Translations under genes and position numbers: made by a program | Notes under the pieces: model-generated | Databases searched by the model: none | Seen by the model: only the letters and a program-made list of their open reading frames with translations | What the model was told of the DNA's origin: nothing | NCBI RefSeq assembly: GCF_000801105.2 | Contig: NC_079516.1 | Location: forward strand, 24,837,043-24,901,042 | Source: Raphanus sativus | Taxonomy: Eukaryota > Streptophyta > Magnoliopsida > Brassicales > Brassicaceae | Length of the DNA stretch: 64,000 nucleotides | Reading direction: 5' to 3' | Shown here: piece by piece, positions 1 to 11,715 of the stretch | Layout: every line of letters begins with the position of its first letter | How positions within the stretch are numbered: position 1 is the stretch's first letter

Positions 1-604
1 ACCGACCCGAAAAATTATAAGTACTCATATGTGTCTTTTTATTTTGGACCCGCGGGTCTCGGATAAGACCCGGACCCGAACCGAGATCCGATCGGGTACC
101 CGAAATACCCAAGATTTATTTTATATATTAGGTATATTTGGGTGATTGTGTATATTTTTGGTATTTCTAATCTTTTTTTAAGTTTTAGGTTCGTATTTTC
201 GGGTATAGTTTCAAATTTCGAATGTAATTTTAGATTTTCAGAAAATATAATTTGGATATTCAGATATTTTTTGAGTTTTCAGGTCTGATTTTAGGTAAAT
301 ATTCAGGTAATTTTACGGTTTTTCGGGTACTTTTCGAGTTTTTGGGTCCAGTTTGAGTATTTCGAGTTTTTTGGGGTTTTATATACCCGAACCGACCCGG
401 ATCCGAACAATATCCGAATATTATAAGTGTTTTACGGGTACTGAAATTCTAGACCCGAACCGACCCGGACCCGACAAGACCCGACCCGGAACCGACCCGA
501 AAATTGTAAATACCCATATGGGTCTAAATTCCGAGGACCGGAAAGACCCGGACCCGACAAGACCCGACCCAAACCCGACCCGGAGACCCGGATGCCCAGG
601 CCTA
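1..604. mobile_element. hAT-type MITE, left end outside window
   Basis: A non-coding element built from degenerate CCCGACCCGGA-like runs and AT-rich filler. Its right end reads GATGCCCAGGCCTA, the inverse of TAGGCCTGGGCATC. This matches the left terminus of the fully bounded element at 53,986 (TAGGCATGGGCA), so both belong to one family. The left terminus and target duplication lie outside the window. The open frames here (353-670 and 421-648) are low-complexity translations of the repeat. Confidence 0.6.
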
Positions 605-663
605 CCGAAAACAGCCCAAAAAGGCCTACAACACGGCCAAAGGCCCACTTACGATTTTAGACG

Positions 664-1200
664 AGATTGAGCACAAGATAACTATGACAGTTTATTTTTT
701 ATTCGCAGAAAAAGATAAATGTCAAATTTCCGAAGATAAATGTCAAGTTTCGAGGATAATCATGAAAGTCGAAAAAATTGGAATATATCCATTTTTGCGA
801 TAAACTAGACCCAAGGGTGAAAAGGGAAGAAGCAAACCGACTTTGGAGGAGTATATAAGAAGATCTTAGGCTAGATGAACAAGAGAATAATTTTTTGGAT
901 CAGAGCAGACTTAGCACTTAGAGCAATTTTTCGTTTTTGTTATCGAGCTGTGTCTCAACTAAGTTTCACAGTTTTAGGTTGCTAGAACTAGGGAACTCGC
1001 CGACAGCTCTTCAGACCGAGGATTACACCTGTTGGTCACGCTTAAACGCAAATTTGGAATAAGATCTACTTGCTCTTTTCTGTTCTTTACGTTTATTATA
1101 CTTCCGTTTTTTCATATATTTATTGCGTTGTGCGTGGCCCCACAGATTTTCGAGACCTTCAGGGGAAGGTAGGTTTACGTGGATTTTCTCCGATTAACAA
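664..1200 (+). mobile_element. LTR-like fragment of an LTR retrotransposon
   Basis: The stretch has the layout of a plant LTR: a TATA-like GTATATAAGAAG near 850, a leader-like segment, a T-rich tail near 1,080-1,120, and an ACA end near 1,200. It resembles gypsy-class LTRs of crucifers from memory. No partner LTR or target duplication is visible, so it is either a solo or truncated LTR. The boundaries are approximate. Confidence 0.35.
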
Positions 1201-1238
1201 TCTCGATGATGTGAATTCGGGTTCCCACAAATAGAAAA

Positions 1239-1397
1239 CTGAGGTATCTTACCTTGCTAGCTTGGCAAGCCACCATTTATGAGGTGTGGCGGGAGAGGAA
1301 CAACAGACTGCATCGCCATTCCCACCGCTCTGCCTCCAGACATCCAAATCTGGCTCAAGCTTCAGAGAGAATGATTCTCTGGTTTTCCCTCTCATAG
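1239..1397 (+). pseudogene. LINE ORF2 C-terminal scrap
   Basis: Translation from 1,239 gives 52 residues ending at a TAG, including WQATIYEVWRERNNRLH. This is the hallmark C-terminal segment of plant LINE reverse-transcriptase proteins (the region after the zf-RVT domain). No upstream reverse transcriptase is attached, so this is a short 3' remnant of a 5'-truncated copy. Confidence 0.75.
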
Positions 1398-2333
1398 CCG
1401 TTCCGTGATTTTTTAGGATCTCGGATCTTCGTCTTTGCGTCTCTTGTTCTTAATATCTTCAGTCCCATCATTAATCACAATCGATTTCTTCGTCTCCATC
1501 GAAAGTTACAGAAGAACACAAATAGTCTTTGTCTTGTGCTTTGGGACAATCTCACTAGGCCACAGGATGGACAACTACTTGAAATTCATCTTGGGCACAT
1601 ATGCTCACAGGCTTCTATCACTATGTCAGCTGGACTTCAGTAGTGAGGTTCTAGTTGGGCTATTAGGCACTTCAATTCTATCTTGGGGCTGCTTCTTTAT
1701 TTCTTTGGGGTTAAAATTTGATATGGGTAATCTAAAGAGTGTATATGTAATATTTTAACCTTTGCCTCATTTTTTTTTTGTCGGGTTTAACCTTTGCCTC
1801 ATTTAAATATATGCAATCGAAATTTCAAAAAAAAAAGCTTGCAAATATTCTAGTTATTAAAACAATATAACTATTATTATTGCGATCAATGTGCGAACAC
1901 TGTATGATAGAGAAACGTAGGAGTGCCTGCTCCAAGTCCACATATCTTGTTCGGTAGTAAACTGTGTTATTATTGGCACATACCTAACCTACTTCTTGAT
2001 TAAATTATTTTCTCCTGGATATTGATGGACAATAGGAAACACAAATTAAAATTATCTCTCAAAAGAACCTAAACTTTATCTCCATTTTCTTGCTGGGTTT
2101 AATCACTTCTTAACTTGAGTTATCTGAAAGCTCAGTTTCCACTTTAGGCTAACTGCTTGTAGACTTGAGATTAGTCTAGATGAAAAACGAAAACTAAAGA
2201 TGAGTAAGTCAAAGTCAAAAAATTTAAAAGGTTTGAAAACAATTATGATCAATTTCATGATCTACAGCTTATGATTAACTTATGAGCAAAAAACAATATT
2301 AGGGTTTCATTTCAGAAACTCAAGATCAAACAG
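1398..2333. other. Intergenic, no recognised gene
   Basis: The first part may be the 3' tail of the LINE remnant. An open frame at 1,435-1,758 (107 codons, hydrophobic) resembles nothing I recognise and has no visible promoter or homologue. The rest is AT-rich DNA that probably includes the upstream region of the ZHD6-like relic. Confidence 0.4.
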
Positions 2334-3035
2334 ATGGAGATTAGAGACAAGAAAGGTGAGAAAATGGAGATGGGAAGACGAAAATAATCAGCGAACCATC
2401 AGACCACAGACAAAGAGAAACCCACCACCGAAAGAAATGGTTGAATCCGGATCTTGATTTTGACAGAAACCCAATTTATTTGGCCGATCCAGCTCCACGA
2501 TCATACGCTAGGCCTCAAACTACTTCTCCGACAAGGAGTGCAGATATAAATAATGCCAACGGAACCACGCGGCGAGCACACGTAGTCGACCCTTGCAACA
2601 AGTTCATGTCTTCCGGTGAAGATGGCACGGCAGAGTCACTTATTTCCGCCGCATGTGATTGTCACCAGAGCTTCCATTGGAAAGAAATCGAGGGCATGTT
2701 CGTTGTCAAATTTAACAGCTTTGGATGACCTTCTGCGGTGGTGGAGGAAAAGATCCGACAGAGTCATTGACTGAGGATCTTAACAAGTTTCATCAATCAT
2801 TTAGTGGTATGGAGTGGATCAGTCTCAATATCATCCCAAGAAACGGTTTAGGACAAAGTTTAGTCAAGAACATAAGGAGACGATGATGGAGTTTTCCAAG
2901 AAGATTGGATGGAGAATGAGTAAGTTAGAAGACAATGAACTGAATCTGTTCTGTCGTGAGATTAATGTGAAAAGACAAGTGTTTAAAGTTTGGATGGACA
3001 ACAATAAGCAAAGAGCTAAGAAGAAAGTAATGTAA
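2334..3035 (+). pseudogene. ZHD6: Zinc-finger homeodomain transcription factor relic (ZHD6-like)
   Basis: ZF-HD proteins are plant transcription factors that pair a ZF-dimerisation domain with a homeodomain. Here ATG at 2,334 opens a frame (MEIRDKKGEKMEMGRRK) that stops at 2,385-2,387. A second frame, from about 2,441, carries the N-terminal linker (SYARPQTTSP) and most of the zinc finger (FMSSGEDGTAESL, AACDCH). The start of the finger, with its first Cys and His, sits in another frame near 2,543-2,572 and contains a TAA. After another break near 2,725 and a frame change near 2,803, the homeodomain runs clean from 2,814 to 3,035 (KKRFRTKF, then VKRQVFKVWMDNNKQRAKKK). There are at least two stops and three frame changes, so no full-length product is possible from one frame. 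The ZHD6 assignment rests on similarity to remembered Arabidopsis ZHD6 and on its place beside the LEA gene. It converges with the LEA gene. Confidence 0.85.
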
Positions 3036-3153
3036 GATACTTTTAATGTATACTAAAGATCCTTGTTCAACACTCCTGTAACTTTCAAGACTATATTGTG
3101 TTACATTTTGGAAATTAGAATTGATTAGATTTAGAATTGTAAAGAAGTTGATT

Positions 3154-4734
3154 CTAAAGCTCAACATAACGCTCTCTAATCTCTTCGGCAACATGAGAAG
3201 CCTTTTCTTTTGCGGTTTCATAGGCGTGTGTTGATGTTTCCTTGACTTTGTCCATGGTTTCTCCGAACCCTCTGGCCGCTCCATCTTTAGCTTTGTGTGA
3301 TTTTTCTTTCATATACTCAACAGATCCATCCATTGCTTCTGTTGCTTTGTCCCTACCATACTTTACTGCACGTTCACCTTTATCCGCTGCGGTTTCTTTT
3401 GCACTCTTTGACCTCTCTTTAGCTCCTTCATAGGCTTCACTGCTCTTGTCTGTGGCCATCCTGATCACATCGCCGGTCTTTTCATACCCGTAATCCTTTG
3501 CTTTCTCAGCACTGCCGTAAGCAGCTCCCACCTTGTCATACGCCATGTCCTTTGCATCGCTCGCCTTCTCATACGCCATGTCCTTGGCACTTCCGTAAGC
3601 AGCTCCCACCTTGTCATACGTCATATCTTTGACATTGCCCGCCTTCTCATATGCCATGTCCTTGGCACTGCTGTAAGCAGATCCCACCTTGTCATACGTC
3701 ATGTCGATCACATTTTCCGCCTTCTTGTATGCCGTGTCCTTGGCACTACCCACCTTGTCATTGGCCATGTCTTTTGCAATGCTTGCCTTTTCATATGCCA
3801 TGTCTTTTGAAATGCTTGCCTTTTCATATGCCATGTCCTTTGCATTGCCCGCCTTATCATATGCCACATCTTTTGCATCACCAGCCTTATCATAGGCATA
3901 ATCCTTAGCATGTCCGGCCTTCTCATAGGCCATGTCCTTTGCATTGCGAGCCTTATCATAAGAAAAATCCTTCATGTGGCCAGCCTGTTCGTAAGCCATG
4001 TCTTTCGCAATGCCTGCCTTATCATAGGCCATGTCCTTAGCCTCTCCTGCCTTATCATAAGCATAATCCTTTGCATGTCCAGCCTGCTCGTAAGCCATGT
4101 CTTTGGCATTTACTGCTTTATCATAGGCGAAATCCTTCGCATGTCCAGCCTGCTCGAAAGCCATGTCTTTCGTATTGCCTGCCTTATCATAGGCAATGTC
4201 TTTTACATAGCCAGCTTTCTCAGAGGCCATGTCTTTTGCATTGCTTGCCTTTTCATAAGCCATATCCTTAGCATCACCAGTCTTGTCATACGCAGAGTCC
4301 TTGATGTATTGTGCAGTGTTGTAAGCGTAGTTTTTTGCGCGTTGGGCGGCAGTTTCTGGTTTCTTTTCCTTTATACCAAGTCCACTGAAAAAAAAATGTA
4401 AAAAGTTATTTACGATAACCTAATTACGGCCAAATAAATTATCAATGTAGATGATGTAATGACCAAATCTTGACATAAGATGTTACCTAAATGAGACACT
4501 GAACACAGAATCAACGTGATGGGGTGGATGGTTTTAATTGAACTAGAAAGGGATTTCAGAAAATACTTACGTGATGATTTGGTCGGAGACCCAAATGGCC
4601 CATGAAACAGTCTCTGTTGCCATTTTCTTTGCCGTTTCAGCAGCGCTTCTTGCGTCCTTTGCCGTCGTTCCCTTCTGCCACGTTAGAACCACCACTATCA
4701 GTAGCAGTGCCAAAGCCATTCTTCTTCTCCCCAT
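3154..4734 (-). CDS. LEA_4-type late embryogenesis abundant protein with signal peptide
   Basis: Two exons on the minus strand: exon 1 is 4,734-4,571 and exon 2 is 4,384-3,154, joined across a 186-bp GT-AG intron in phase 2. The product is 464 residues. It starts MGRRRMALALLLIVVVLTWQ, a basic start plus hydrophobic core that fits a signal peptide, so export into the secretory pathway is likely. Exon 2 is mostly tandem 11-residue motifs of the form AKDMAYEKAGN or AKDYAYDKAGD, the amphipathic repeat of group 3 (LEA_4) proteins. These are disordered in water and helical on drying, and protect membranes and proteins during seed desiccation. The C-terminal third is less regular (EKAKDYGYEKTGD, then HAYETAKEKASH) and ends RERYVEL. 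I chose the ATG at 4,734 over one at 4,818 because the signal peptide begins there. Length and N-terminus agree with what I recall of At2g18340. No lesion is seen. Confidence 0.88.
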
Positions 4735-4830
4735 TCTCTCTTTTGAGCAGTAGTTACAGAACAATGTTTTCAAATTTGCTTTAACAAACTTTTTCTTTGA
4801 TGATTCTAGTTCCAACATCTTTGGAAATTA

Positions 4831-4843
4831 TCTATATATAATA
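4831..4843 (-). promoter_or_regulatory. TATA box of the LEA gene
   Basis: A TATATATAG-type element lies about 100 bp upstream of the LEA start codon on the minus strand, a normal spacing for a plant TATA box plus short leader. I saw no convincing ABRE close to it. Confidence 0.5.
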
Positions 4844-5355
4844 ACAAACCCATTTTTTTTCTGCTGACATCATCTTTTTTTTATAGGAAAAAGTTATATC
4901 TAATGGTCATGCTTAATTTAATCATACAATCCAACAGACAAGATTTGACTTTCTTTAAGAAAATGTGGTCATTGTTTATTAAAGTAAACCACAGCTTGTG
5001 TCATCCCCGAACTAACGCCTTCCCTCAAATAATAATGGCACCTTTTTAAAAGATATATACATCGTCCAAATAATAGAAATTAGCAACTCTTATTTGAATA
5101 GTCTTTTCTCAAACAACACATCCCATTTAGAGTAACAAACATACACTTTTTTTTTGTTTAGAGTAACAAATATATTTTTTCATAATCATTTTTTATTTTT
5201 AAATAATAATAAAAATTGTAGATGTGTTTTTCAATGCTATGATCTAAGGAATATTAATTTACTTGTAAAGTTTACTTCTAAAGAAACACATACTTTTTAG
5301 AGCACCAAAGAACCTACCTGTTCAAAAACATATTTTCCGTCTAAAATAGTTATGA
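4844..5355. other. LEA upstream region, AT-rich
   Basis: No coding potential is seen. This is the distal LEA promoter followed by AT-rich DNA with short repeated phrases (AGAGTAACAAA-type at about 5,130 and 5,160). Confidence 0.4.
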
Positions 5356-5732
5356 TTACGAACTTGAAATGTTTACAATATCCTGTTCCAACAAAGGAAC
5401 AATACATAATGGTGTATCAATATGAGAACCAATAAGAAACCATTTATTGGCATCTACATGTGCTAAAGCATGTGGGACTTTGTTGATGTTGCGTGATACA
5501 TAAGTGAAAGTACCGCCTCTATTCTTCGTTCCATTTCCTTGATGTCTGACTCTTGACAGATAGTAGCTATTTGGAAGTAGTAATCCTTGTGGTGTAGCAT
5601 CTGAACTAGTTGAAGACAATCCCCTTCAAATATGATAAATTTAAAGCCTCGAATAAAAATGTTTTCGATGATCGATAAAAGTACTTTAGCTTCAGCCTCT
5701 AAAGGTGTGTTTGTATAACCCAATTGCACCAC
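5356..5732 (-). pseudogene. LINE-type RNase H domain fragment (RVT_3-like)
   Basis: On the minus strand the frame ending at 5,463 contains PLEAEAKVLLSIIENIF and FKFIIFEGDCLQLV, the shape of the RNase H-like domain (RVT_3) that ends many plant LINE polyproteins. The domain continues in a second frame with FTYVSRNINKVPHALAHV, the usual end motif. The frame change near 5,520-5,560 shows the copy is broken. No reverse transcriptase is attached. Confidence 0.72.
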
Positions 5733-6039
5733 CCCCCAATAATGAACCTAACCAAAATGATCTCAAAATACCCAACCTACTGATACTTCTTCGGATGAAA
5801 GATCAAAAGACCATTGTTGGAAAAAATGGTGGAAAATTTGAATCATCAATAAAACCCCATTGGTCTTATCTCTTTTGCATCCATCAATATTCATTTTGAA
5901 TTTTAAATTGCCATCAACTCGGTTTTCAGCTCCAAACCTCTGTTGTTCTCCTCTTCTTCTTTATCTCGTCTTTGTCACCATTTTTGAATTTTTGAATCTT
6001 TTCCTTTATTCATTATTTAATATCAAACTATACTTCATC
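5733..6039. other. No feature recognised
   Basis: AT-rich intergenic DNA. Open frames at 5,705-5,899 and 5,860-6,042 show no family resemblance or codon bias. Confidence 0.35.
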
Positions 6040-6550
6040 TAACAAAACATGTACCGGATAACAAATCATGTATCATATAACAAATATTTTAACAAACAAC
6101 ATATTAACTCACATCATGTATCAAAAATGTACAAGTTGAAAAACCATTTATCAGCTATGCAAACCATGTATCAATTAACGACAAGCTTTTGTAACATCAC
6201 ACAAAGCATTTATTATTTCTTTGATATCAAACTATGTATCAGCTAACAAAATATGTATCACATCTAACAAATCATTAACCAGATAACAAATATGTAACAC
6301 GTAAGAAGTCATTTATCAAATGTTGATTATCAAATAATGTATTAACCCACAAAGCAAGTATCAACCAATCTATCAGCTAACAAACCATGTAATAAACAAT
6401 GTGTAAGCTGACAAAACCATGTATCAAATAATGTACAAGCTGACAAACCATTTATTAAAACATTTATCAGCTAACAAACTATATATTAATTAACAACAAG
6501 TATTTTGTTTACCAACCATTTATCAATTAAAGGCGCATTGTTGTAACAGT
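6040..6550. repeat. Degenerate short tandem repeat (about 20-bp unit)
   Basis: Repeated variants of CATGTATCAGCTAACAAA occur end to end with indels. They make a spurious open frame at 6,049-6,246. The repeat may sit inside an unrecognised element, since pyrimidine-rich DNA at 5,930 and purine-rich DNA at 6,840-6,910 flank it, but no clean terminal repeats were found. Confidence 0.6.
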
Positions 6551-7294
6551 TAACTAAATATGTATTCTAAAGAGTAGAAAATGTAAGTACCGATAAAATT
6601 GAAGATCCAATATAGAATTATCATTTTTGGTTAATCACTAAATTTTGTGAGAGATAATCAATATTATACTTTATATTTATATGTCACTGATTGATGATTG
6701 TTGAAATCAATTTTGTGGTGTCGTTGAAATCGCCGAATTCCTATGAAGATTTAAAGCCACAAATGAATAGATAGTGGAGTTGGCATAACAATTATATACT
6801 GAAGTTAATAAACAGAGAATATGGTTCATATGTGAGGGGGAGGAGAAATGAAAGAAGGAGGGATGATGAAGAAAGTAAAGAGAAATGATGAGAGAGAACG
6901 AGGAGAAAATAGATTCACTTTTCTGATATAATCTTACACACCTACTCACATCCACCCACATTCACTAGAAGAAGTTATTTGGATAATCTTATGGGCATAA
7001 ACTGCCAAAGTTTCTCGAAAAAAACAAAAAAATATAATTTTAATGAAAAAATTGTATTATAGTATTCTTCAGTTGTTAAATCAAATAAAAATGTGACAAC
7101 TGTAAAATCAAGTGTTTAAAAAAATCTTTGCAGAGTACTCTCCCTTATTCTCTCATATAATTTTTAATTATTTAATTTTTAATAAATTTTCTCCCTTTAG
7201 ATACCATTGTTAGACTTGCTCTTAGATTAGGAGTGCAATCGCTAATTACTGTGTGAAATGAGGCTATATACACCAATTTTCTCTTAAATATATA
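6551..7294. other. No gene; AT-rich flank
   Basis: It contains a purine-rich tract at 6,835-6,910 and otherwise AT-rich DNA. No domain-bearing frame was seen on either strand. Confidence 0.35.
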
Positions 7295-7407
7295 CTAGAT
7301 TTTGATACACGTTTTGAAAGTGTGGAATTCAGAAAATTTGATAAAAATACATTACTGTTTTTGTTCTTTTTGACCTATTGTATTTTATTGATTTTTATTG
7401 GTTAGAT
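7295..7407 (-). mobile_element. Helitron 3'-terminus relic flanking the Mutator-like element
   Basis: Read on the minus strand this ends with a short hairpin (CACACTTTCAAAACGTGT) followed by ATCAAAATCTAG and T, the 3' signature of crucifer Helitrons. Related ends occur at 18,469 and about 18,719. The sequence after it resumes beyond the Mutator-like insertion at 18,348, so the element below landed inside this repeat. Confidence 0.6.
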
Positions 7408-7899
7408 TAGTTTTAAGGGCTTTTATCAAGACTAACCTAAGAATTCAAGTCAATAGCAAAACCAACCTCTTTTTTTTCTCATTACTATTCATCAATGAAT
7501 TTTTCAAACCATCCTTATGTTTTCGAAATATTTACAAAACTGCCATTATTATTATTTTTTTTAATATTTTCGAAAATGAGAAAAACCTATTACACCCTAA
7601 GCATTTCTTCTTATTTACAACAATGCCATCATCATCAATTTTGCAACCACCATTGAACCACCATGTTTGAGCTCATAAAAGCTCAATAACTCAATTTTAA
7701 CCACTTTTTCTTTTCTCTAACTCAACAAATCTTTCATTTCCTCTACATTTCTATCTAAAAAACTCTCACAACTTTCATTTTCATCTCACAAATTTCACAT
7801 TTTCGAGTTTCTTCATTAGTAAATCGTCAAAGATGCTTCCTTTTGCTCAGTTTATGAGTTTGGACGGTTGAAAGGGTCGGAATCGAGGTTCACACCGGA

Positions 7900-8860
7900 A
7901 AAAGGTAACTGTTTACATGGTTTTCACCACTTTTTCAGTCTGTGTCGCGATGGTAGACTGCTTTATATGTCTACACCAATGTGTAGACGTACGATTCAGT
8001 CTATTTGTCAACGAACAAGTCAGTTTCGCAATTGACCTTTTTAACTTTTTTTTGTAACGCAGACTTCCCCAGTAGTCTACATCCTTACCTTTGACTACAA
8101 AAACAAAAATCTACGTAGACCTACCAAGACGGCTACGTAAAAGAGGTTAGTTTTACATTTGACCGAACGTTTGACTTTCTTAAGTAGACTTCAAAGGAAG
8201 TCTACGAAATGTAGGCTGCCAAAGAAGTCTACTTAAGGTCAGTTTTGCATTTGACCAAAACATTGACTTCGTTGAATAGGTTAGTTTTGTATTTGACTAA
8301 AATGTTTTTAAATAAAATAAATATTTTTTAAATTGTAGACTTCCAATGCAGTCTTCGCATTTTTCACAAAAAAATATAGACTGTTCGTGAAGTCTATATA
8401 TTTATTTTGGTCAAATGCAAAACCAACCCATGGGTTTTGAAGTTAGACCTTGTGCGAAGTCTACGAATCTGTTGTCTACATATGAAATCTACCTTCGAAA
8501 GTCAAACAATGGTCAATTGCAAAACTAACCTTTTTCAAAAAATTGAAACATGTAGACTACATATGAAATCTACCTTCGAAAGTCAAAACTTGGGTGAATT
8601 CTGGTCAATAATAAAAACTAACCTTTTTAATGTGGTAGACTAAAACGGAAGTCTAAATGTGTAAAGTTAAAACTTGGATGAGTTTCTGGTCAAAAAAAAA
8701 AGTAACCCGTAAAAATTTCAATTGCAAAAACTAACCCAAAAGTAGACCTATTTGACCGTCTACAAATGTAAACTGACACGAACGTCTACACTGTCGTAGA
8801 CTGATTGAAAAGTCTACGTAGGAAAATAAATTAAAACTGAATTTATGTATTATTCATAAA
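7900..8860. repeat. Dense GTAGACTT / AAGTCTAC motif region
   Basis: Upstream of the transposase gene, short copies of GTAGACTT and its inverse AAGTCTAC recur every few tens of bases on both strands, often as near-palindromic pairs, separated by phrases such as TTTTGCATTTGACC and GCAAAACTAACC. The same motif recurs at 11,720-11,900, 12,830-12,910, 15,190-15,360, 15,950-16,050, 16,985-17,110, 17,690-17,730 and 18,095-18,180, only in the element's non-coding parts. Confidence 0.75.
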
Positions 8861-9064
8861 GTTTATTCTAGATTTTTTTGTTTGAAAGTGTGTGTTAGTT
8901 AATCCTAATAGGTTTGAGTGATTTTGAAAAGAAAAACTATTGTAGTTATGAAATTATAATACTTTTGATTTCACAATGTTGTTAGGTGTTAACTGTAGAC
9001 ATAATTGTAAGTCTACGTTAATATTTATTCGCTAATTGTGTGAAATTATATTTTTTTGCAGGAA

Positions 9065-11460
9065 ATGACTCAATTACCGGCCGTATACGGAGAATGGGTG
9101 GAGAAATGCTCATTGTGGGAGTTTGTGGTCAATAAAAAAAAGGGAGGGAGAATGTTCCCTTTGAAAGATGGTTGTACACATGTTGAACTTTTTGAAATGG
9201 TACAAGAAGATTATTATCTAGACAAGAAAATCGAGAAGGTGGTGCTAACGTATTCTTTACCAGACGTCATTTTACAGCAAATGGCTCCGGATACTCCTCC
9301 TATGCATGTCATGAATGATAGACAAGTGCAGAATTTGATCGAGTTGTCTAAGACACACTTTGTACGCCTTTGTGTATCAAGCCAGAGCCAAAGAGAAGCT
9401 GAAGATGGTGACGATGTTGATGTGTCTGATGATGAAGATGCTGATGAAGATGGTGATGAAGATGTTGATGAAGATAGTAATGATGCTGAATATGATCAAG
9501 AAACTGGTGATGTTGCTGTTGATGTTGACGATGGTGTCAACTACAGTGATTATGGGAAAGTGAAAGGTGAGGAATCTGACGAGGATGCAAAAGAAACGCT
9601 GTATGATGGCCATAAAGCACAATGCTCTGGTAGTGAAAGAAGATCCTTGTCTCTTAATGACAATATATATGTCGGTCAGAGTTTTGCTAGTAAGGATGAG
9701 CTTGTTTCAAAGTTGAAGTCGATCGCTGTGAAGGGTAAATTTATATTCACAGCATATAACACAACGAAAACTCTGTATGTGGCTAAGTGTAGTGTTCAAG
9801 GATGTGGTTGGAAGCTTAGAGCAAGTGTGAAGCATGGACCAAAGACATTTTGGGTGACAAAATATTTGAAAACTCATACTTGTTCAGTGGCGGATCGGAT
9901 GGCTCAGCGGAAATATTATACTCCAAAATATGTTGCAAGGCTATTCATAGATCGGGTTGGGATTATAGATGGGCTTACACCGAAGCATATCAAAGACGCG
10001 ATGAGGAACATGTTTGGGATGAGTCTAGATTACAACACTTCGTACCGAGCTCTATTAGCTGCCCAAGTGCTTGTGAGAGGAACAACAGAAGATGGATATG
10101 AGAATTTGCCTTCTTATTTGCGTCAGATCGAGATGTCGAATCCGGGAATTGTCACATGTCTTGAGAAAGATGGTCAAAACAGATTCAAGTATCTATTCCT
10201 ATCTTTTGGAGCTTCGATAGCTGGTTTTAACTACCTTAGGAGGGTTATTGTGGTGGATGGGACTCATCTATGTGGAAAGTATGAAGGTACCTTGCTAGTT
10301 GCGGCTGCTCAAGACGGTAACTTTCAGATATTTCCATTGGCTTTTGCGATTGTCGATGCAGAGAATGATGAGTCGTGGAAATGGTTTTTTACCAATTTGC
10401 GGAGGTGTGTTTCATCTGATTATCCTTTGGTGATAGTTTCTGACAGGCACGGTTCCATTAAGAAGGCCTGTTAGAAGGTTTTCCCTTGGGCAAAGCGAGG
10501 GATATGCTATTATCATCTACAACAGAACATAGTCCAAAAATTCAAGGGAAAGCACATGTTGTACTTGGTCAAAGGCGCTGCTTATGCACACACGCTATTC
10601 GATTTGACCGCTACATGGATGAGATAAGGAGTATAAACCCTGCTCTTGCAACATATTTGGAGAATGCTGACGTCTCGTTATGGTCACGAGTTCACTTTCA
10701 AGGTGACTGATACAACATAAAGACTAGCAATATTGCAGAATCGATCAACTCAGCACTGAAGCCAGCCAAAGGATTTTCCATCTCATTCCTTCTAGAATTC
10801 ATACGCGAGAAGCTAGGAAGGTGGTTCTATAAAAGGAGAGAAGATGCTTTGAGTCTCACATCACAACTTAGTCGGGGAGTTGAAAATTTGTTGGCTATTC
10901 GTGAAGAGTATGCATATATGATGAGTGTGGAGCGAATTGATGGTTGGCAGTTTCTTGTGAAGGGAGGACATCGAGATTGTGTTGTTGACTTACAATTTCG
11001 GAGGTGTCAATGCGGTGTTTTTGATATTGAGAAGATACCTTGTTCACATGCCATTGCAGCTGCAAAGGATGTGAATATTCATGTCTCTACACTGGTCTGC
11101 CCATCATATTCAAAGAATTATCTTTATGCAGCATACGCGGCCAATATCTTTCCCAAAAGTGACGTTTTGGAAGCTCCCACGGAGGACAAAAGTGATGATG
11201 CAGGAGCTACCACTGAGGACATAAGTGATGATGAAGGAGCTACCGCAGAGAACAAAAGTGATGATGCAGGAGCTACCACTAAGGACAAATGCCTACCTCC
11301 GGAAGTCAAGCGTGGTCGGGGTAGGCAAAAGAAGTCGAGGTGGCAGTCTTGGCTAGAAATTTCCAGGATGAGGGGAAAGCAACCGCGAAAACTGCACAAG
11401 GATTATAGTTGCTCCCAATGCAAACAACCGGGTCACACTCATCCACACTGTCCAGGTTAA
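9065..11460 (+). pseudogene. mudrA-like (MuDR family) transposase, decayed
   Basis: The enzyme would cut and join element ends. From ATG at 9,065 (just after a TTTGCAG that may be a splice acceptor) the frame runs 469 codons to a TAG at 10,472. It has an N-terminal domain, a long Asp/Glu tract (about residues 115-160), a MuDR-type zinc DNA-binding domain (C-x4-C, then HTC; SVQGCGWKLRAS) and the start of the DDE catalytic core (VIVVDGTHLCGKYEG and VIVSDRHGS). The rest of the core continues past the stop (VFPWAKRGICYYHLQ), shifts frame near 10,590, then hits a TGA at about 10,708 inside the HFQGD-YNIKTSNIAES motif that carries the last catalytic acid. The C-terminus holds a SWIM finger (CQCGVFDIEKIPCSHA), three SDDAGATTEDK-like repeats and a CCHC knuckle (CSQCKQPGHTHPHC). 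Two stops and a frameshift block a full product. Confidence 0.88.
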
Positions 11461-11715
11461 ACCTATGGTGTCTTATGTCTATTATGTTGAATTTATCAGC
11501 TGTATTGCTTCTTTGGATGTTGTTTGTCTTATGTCTTTTGTTGTTGAAATTATCAGTTGTATTTGTTGTTATGGATGCTATGGATGCTATGGATGTTGTC
11601 TTATGTATTTATCAGTTGTATTGATGTTATGGATGTTGTCTTATTGCTTTGTACTGTTATCTTATGTTGTACTGTTATCTTGGACGTTATCTTATGTTGT
11701 ACTGTTACCCTCTTT
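11461..11715. repeat. Low-complexity TTGTCTTATG-like repeats
   Basis: Downstream of the transposase, short phrases such as TGGATGTTGTCTTATG and ATGCTATGGATG recur. They create overlapping Leu/Val/Cys-rich frames (11,409-11,725) that are not real genes. Probably 3' untranslated DNA. Confidence 0.5.

Noticed and set aside
353..670. Open frames of 105 and 75 codons on opposite strands
   Set aside because: They translate the CCCGACCCGG repeat of the hAT-type MITE; Pro/Arg-rich low complexity on both strands.
1435..1758. 107-codon hydrophobic frame
   Set aside because: No domain, signal or homologue recognised; it follows a LINE 3' remnant and lacks coding bias.
3651..4401. Several long frames on the plus strand opposite the LEA gene
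   Set aside because: They are shadows of the 33-bp coding repeat, which keeps other frames open.
9360..9622. Met/Ile-rich frames overlapping the transposase
   Set aside because: Alternate-frame readings of its acidic GAT-rich tract.
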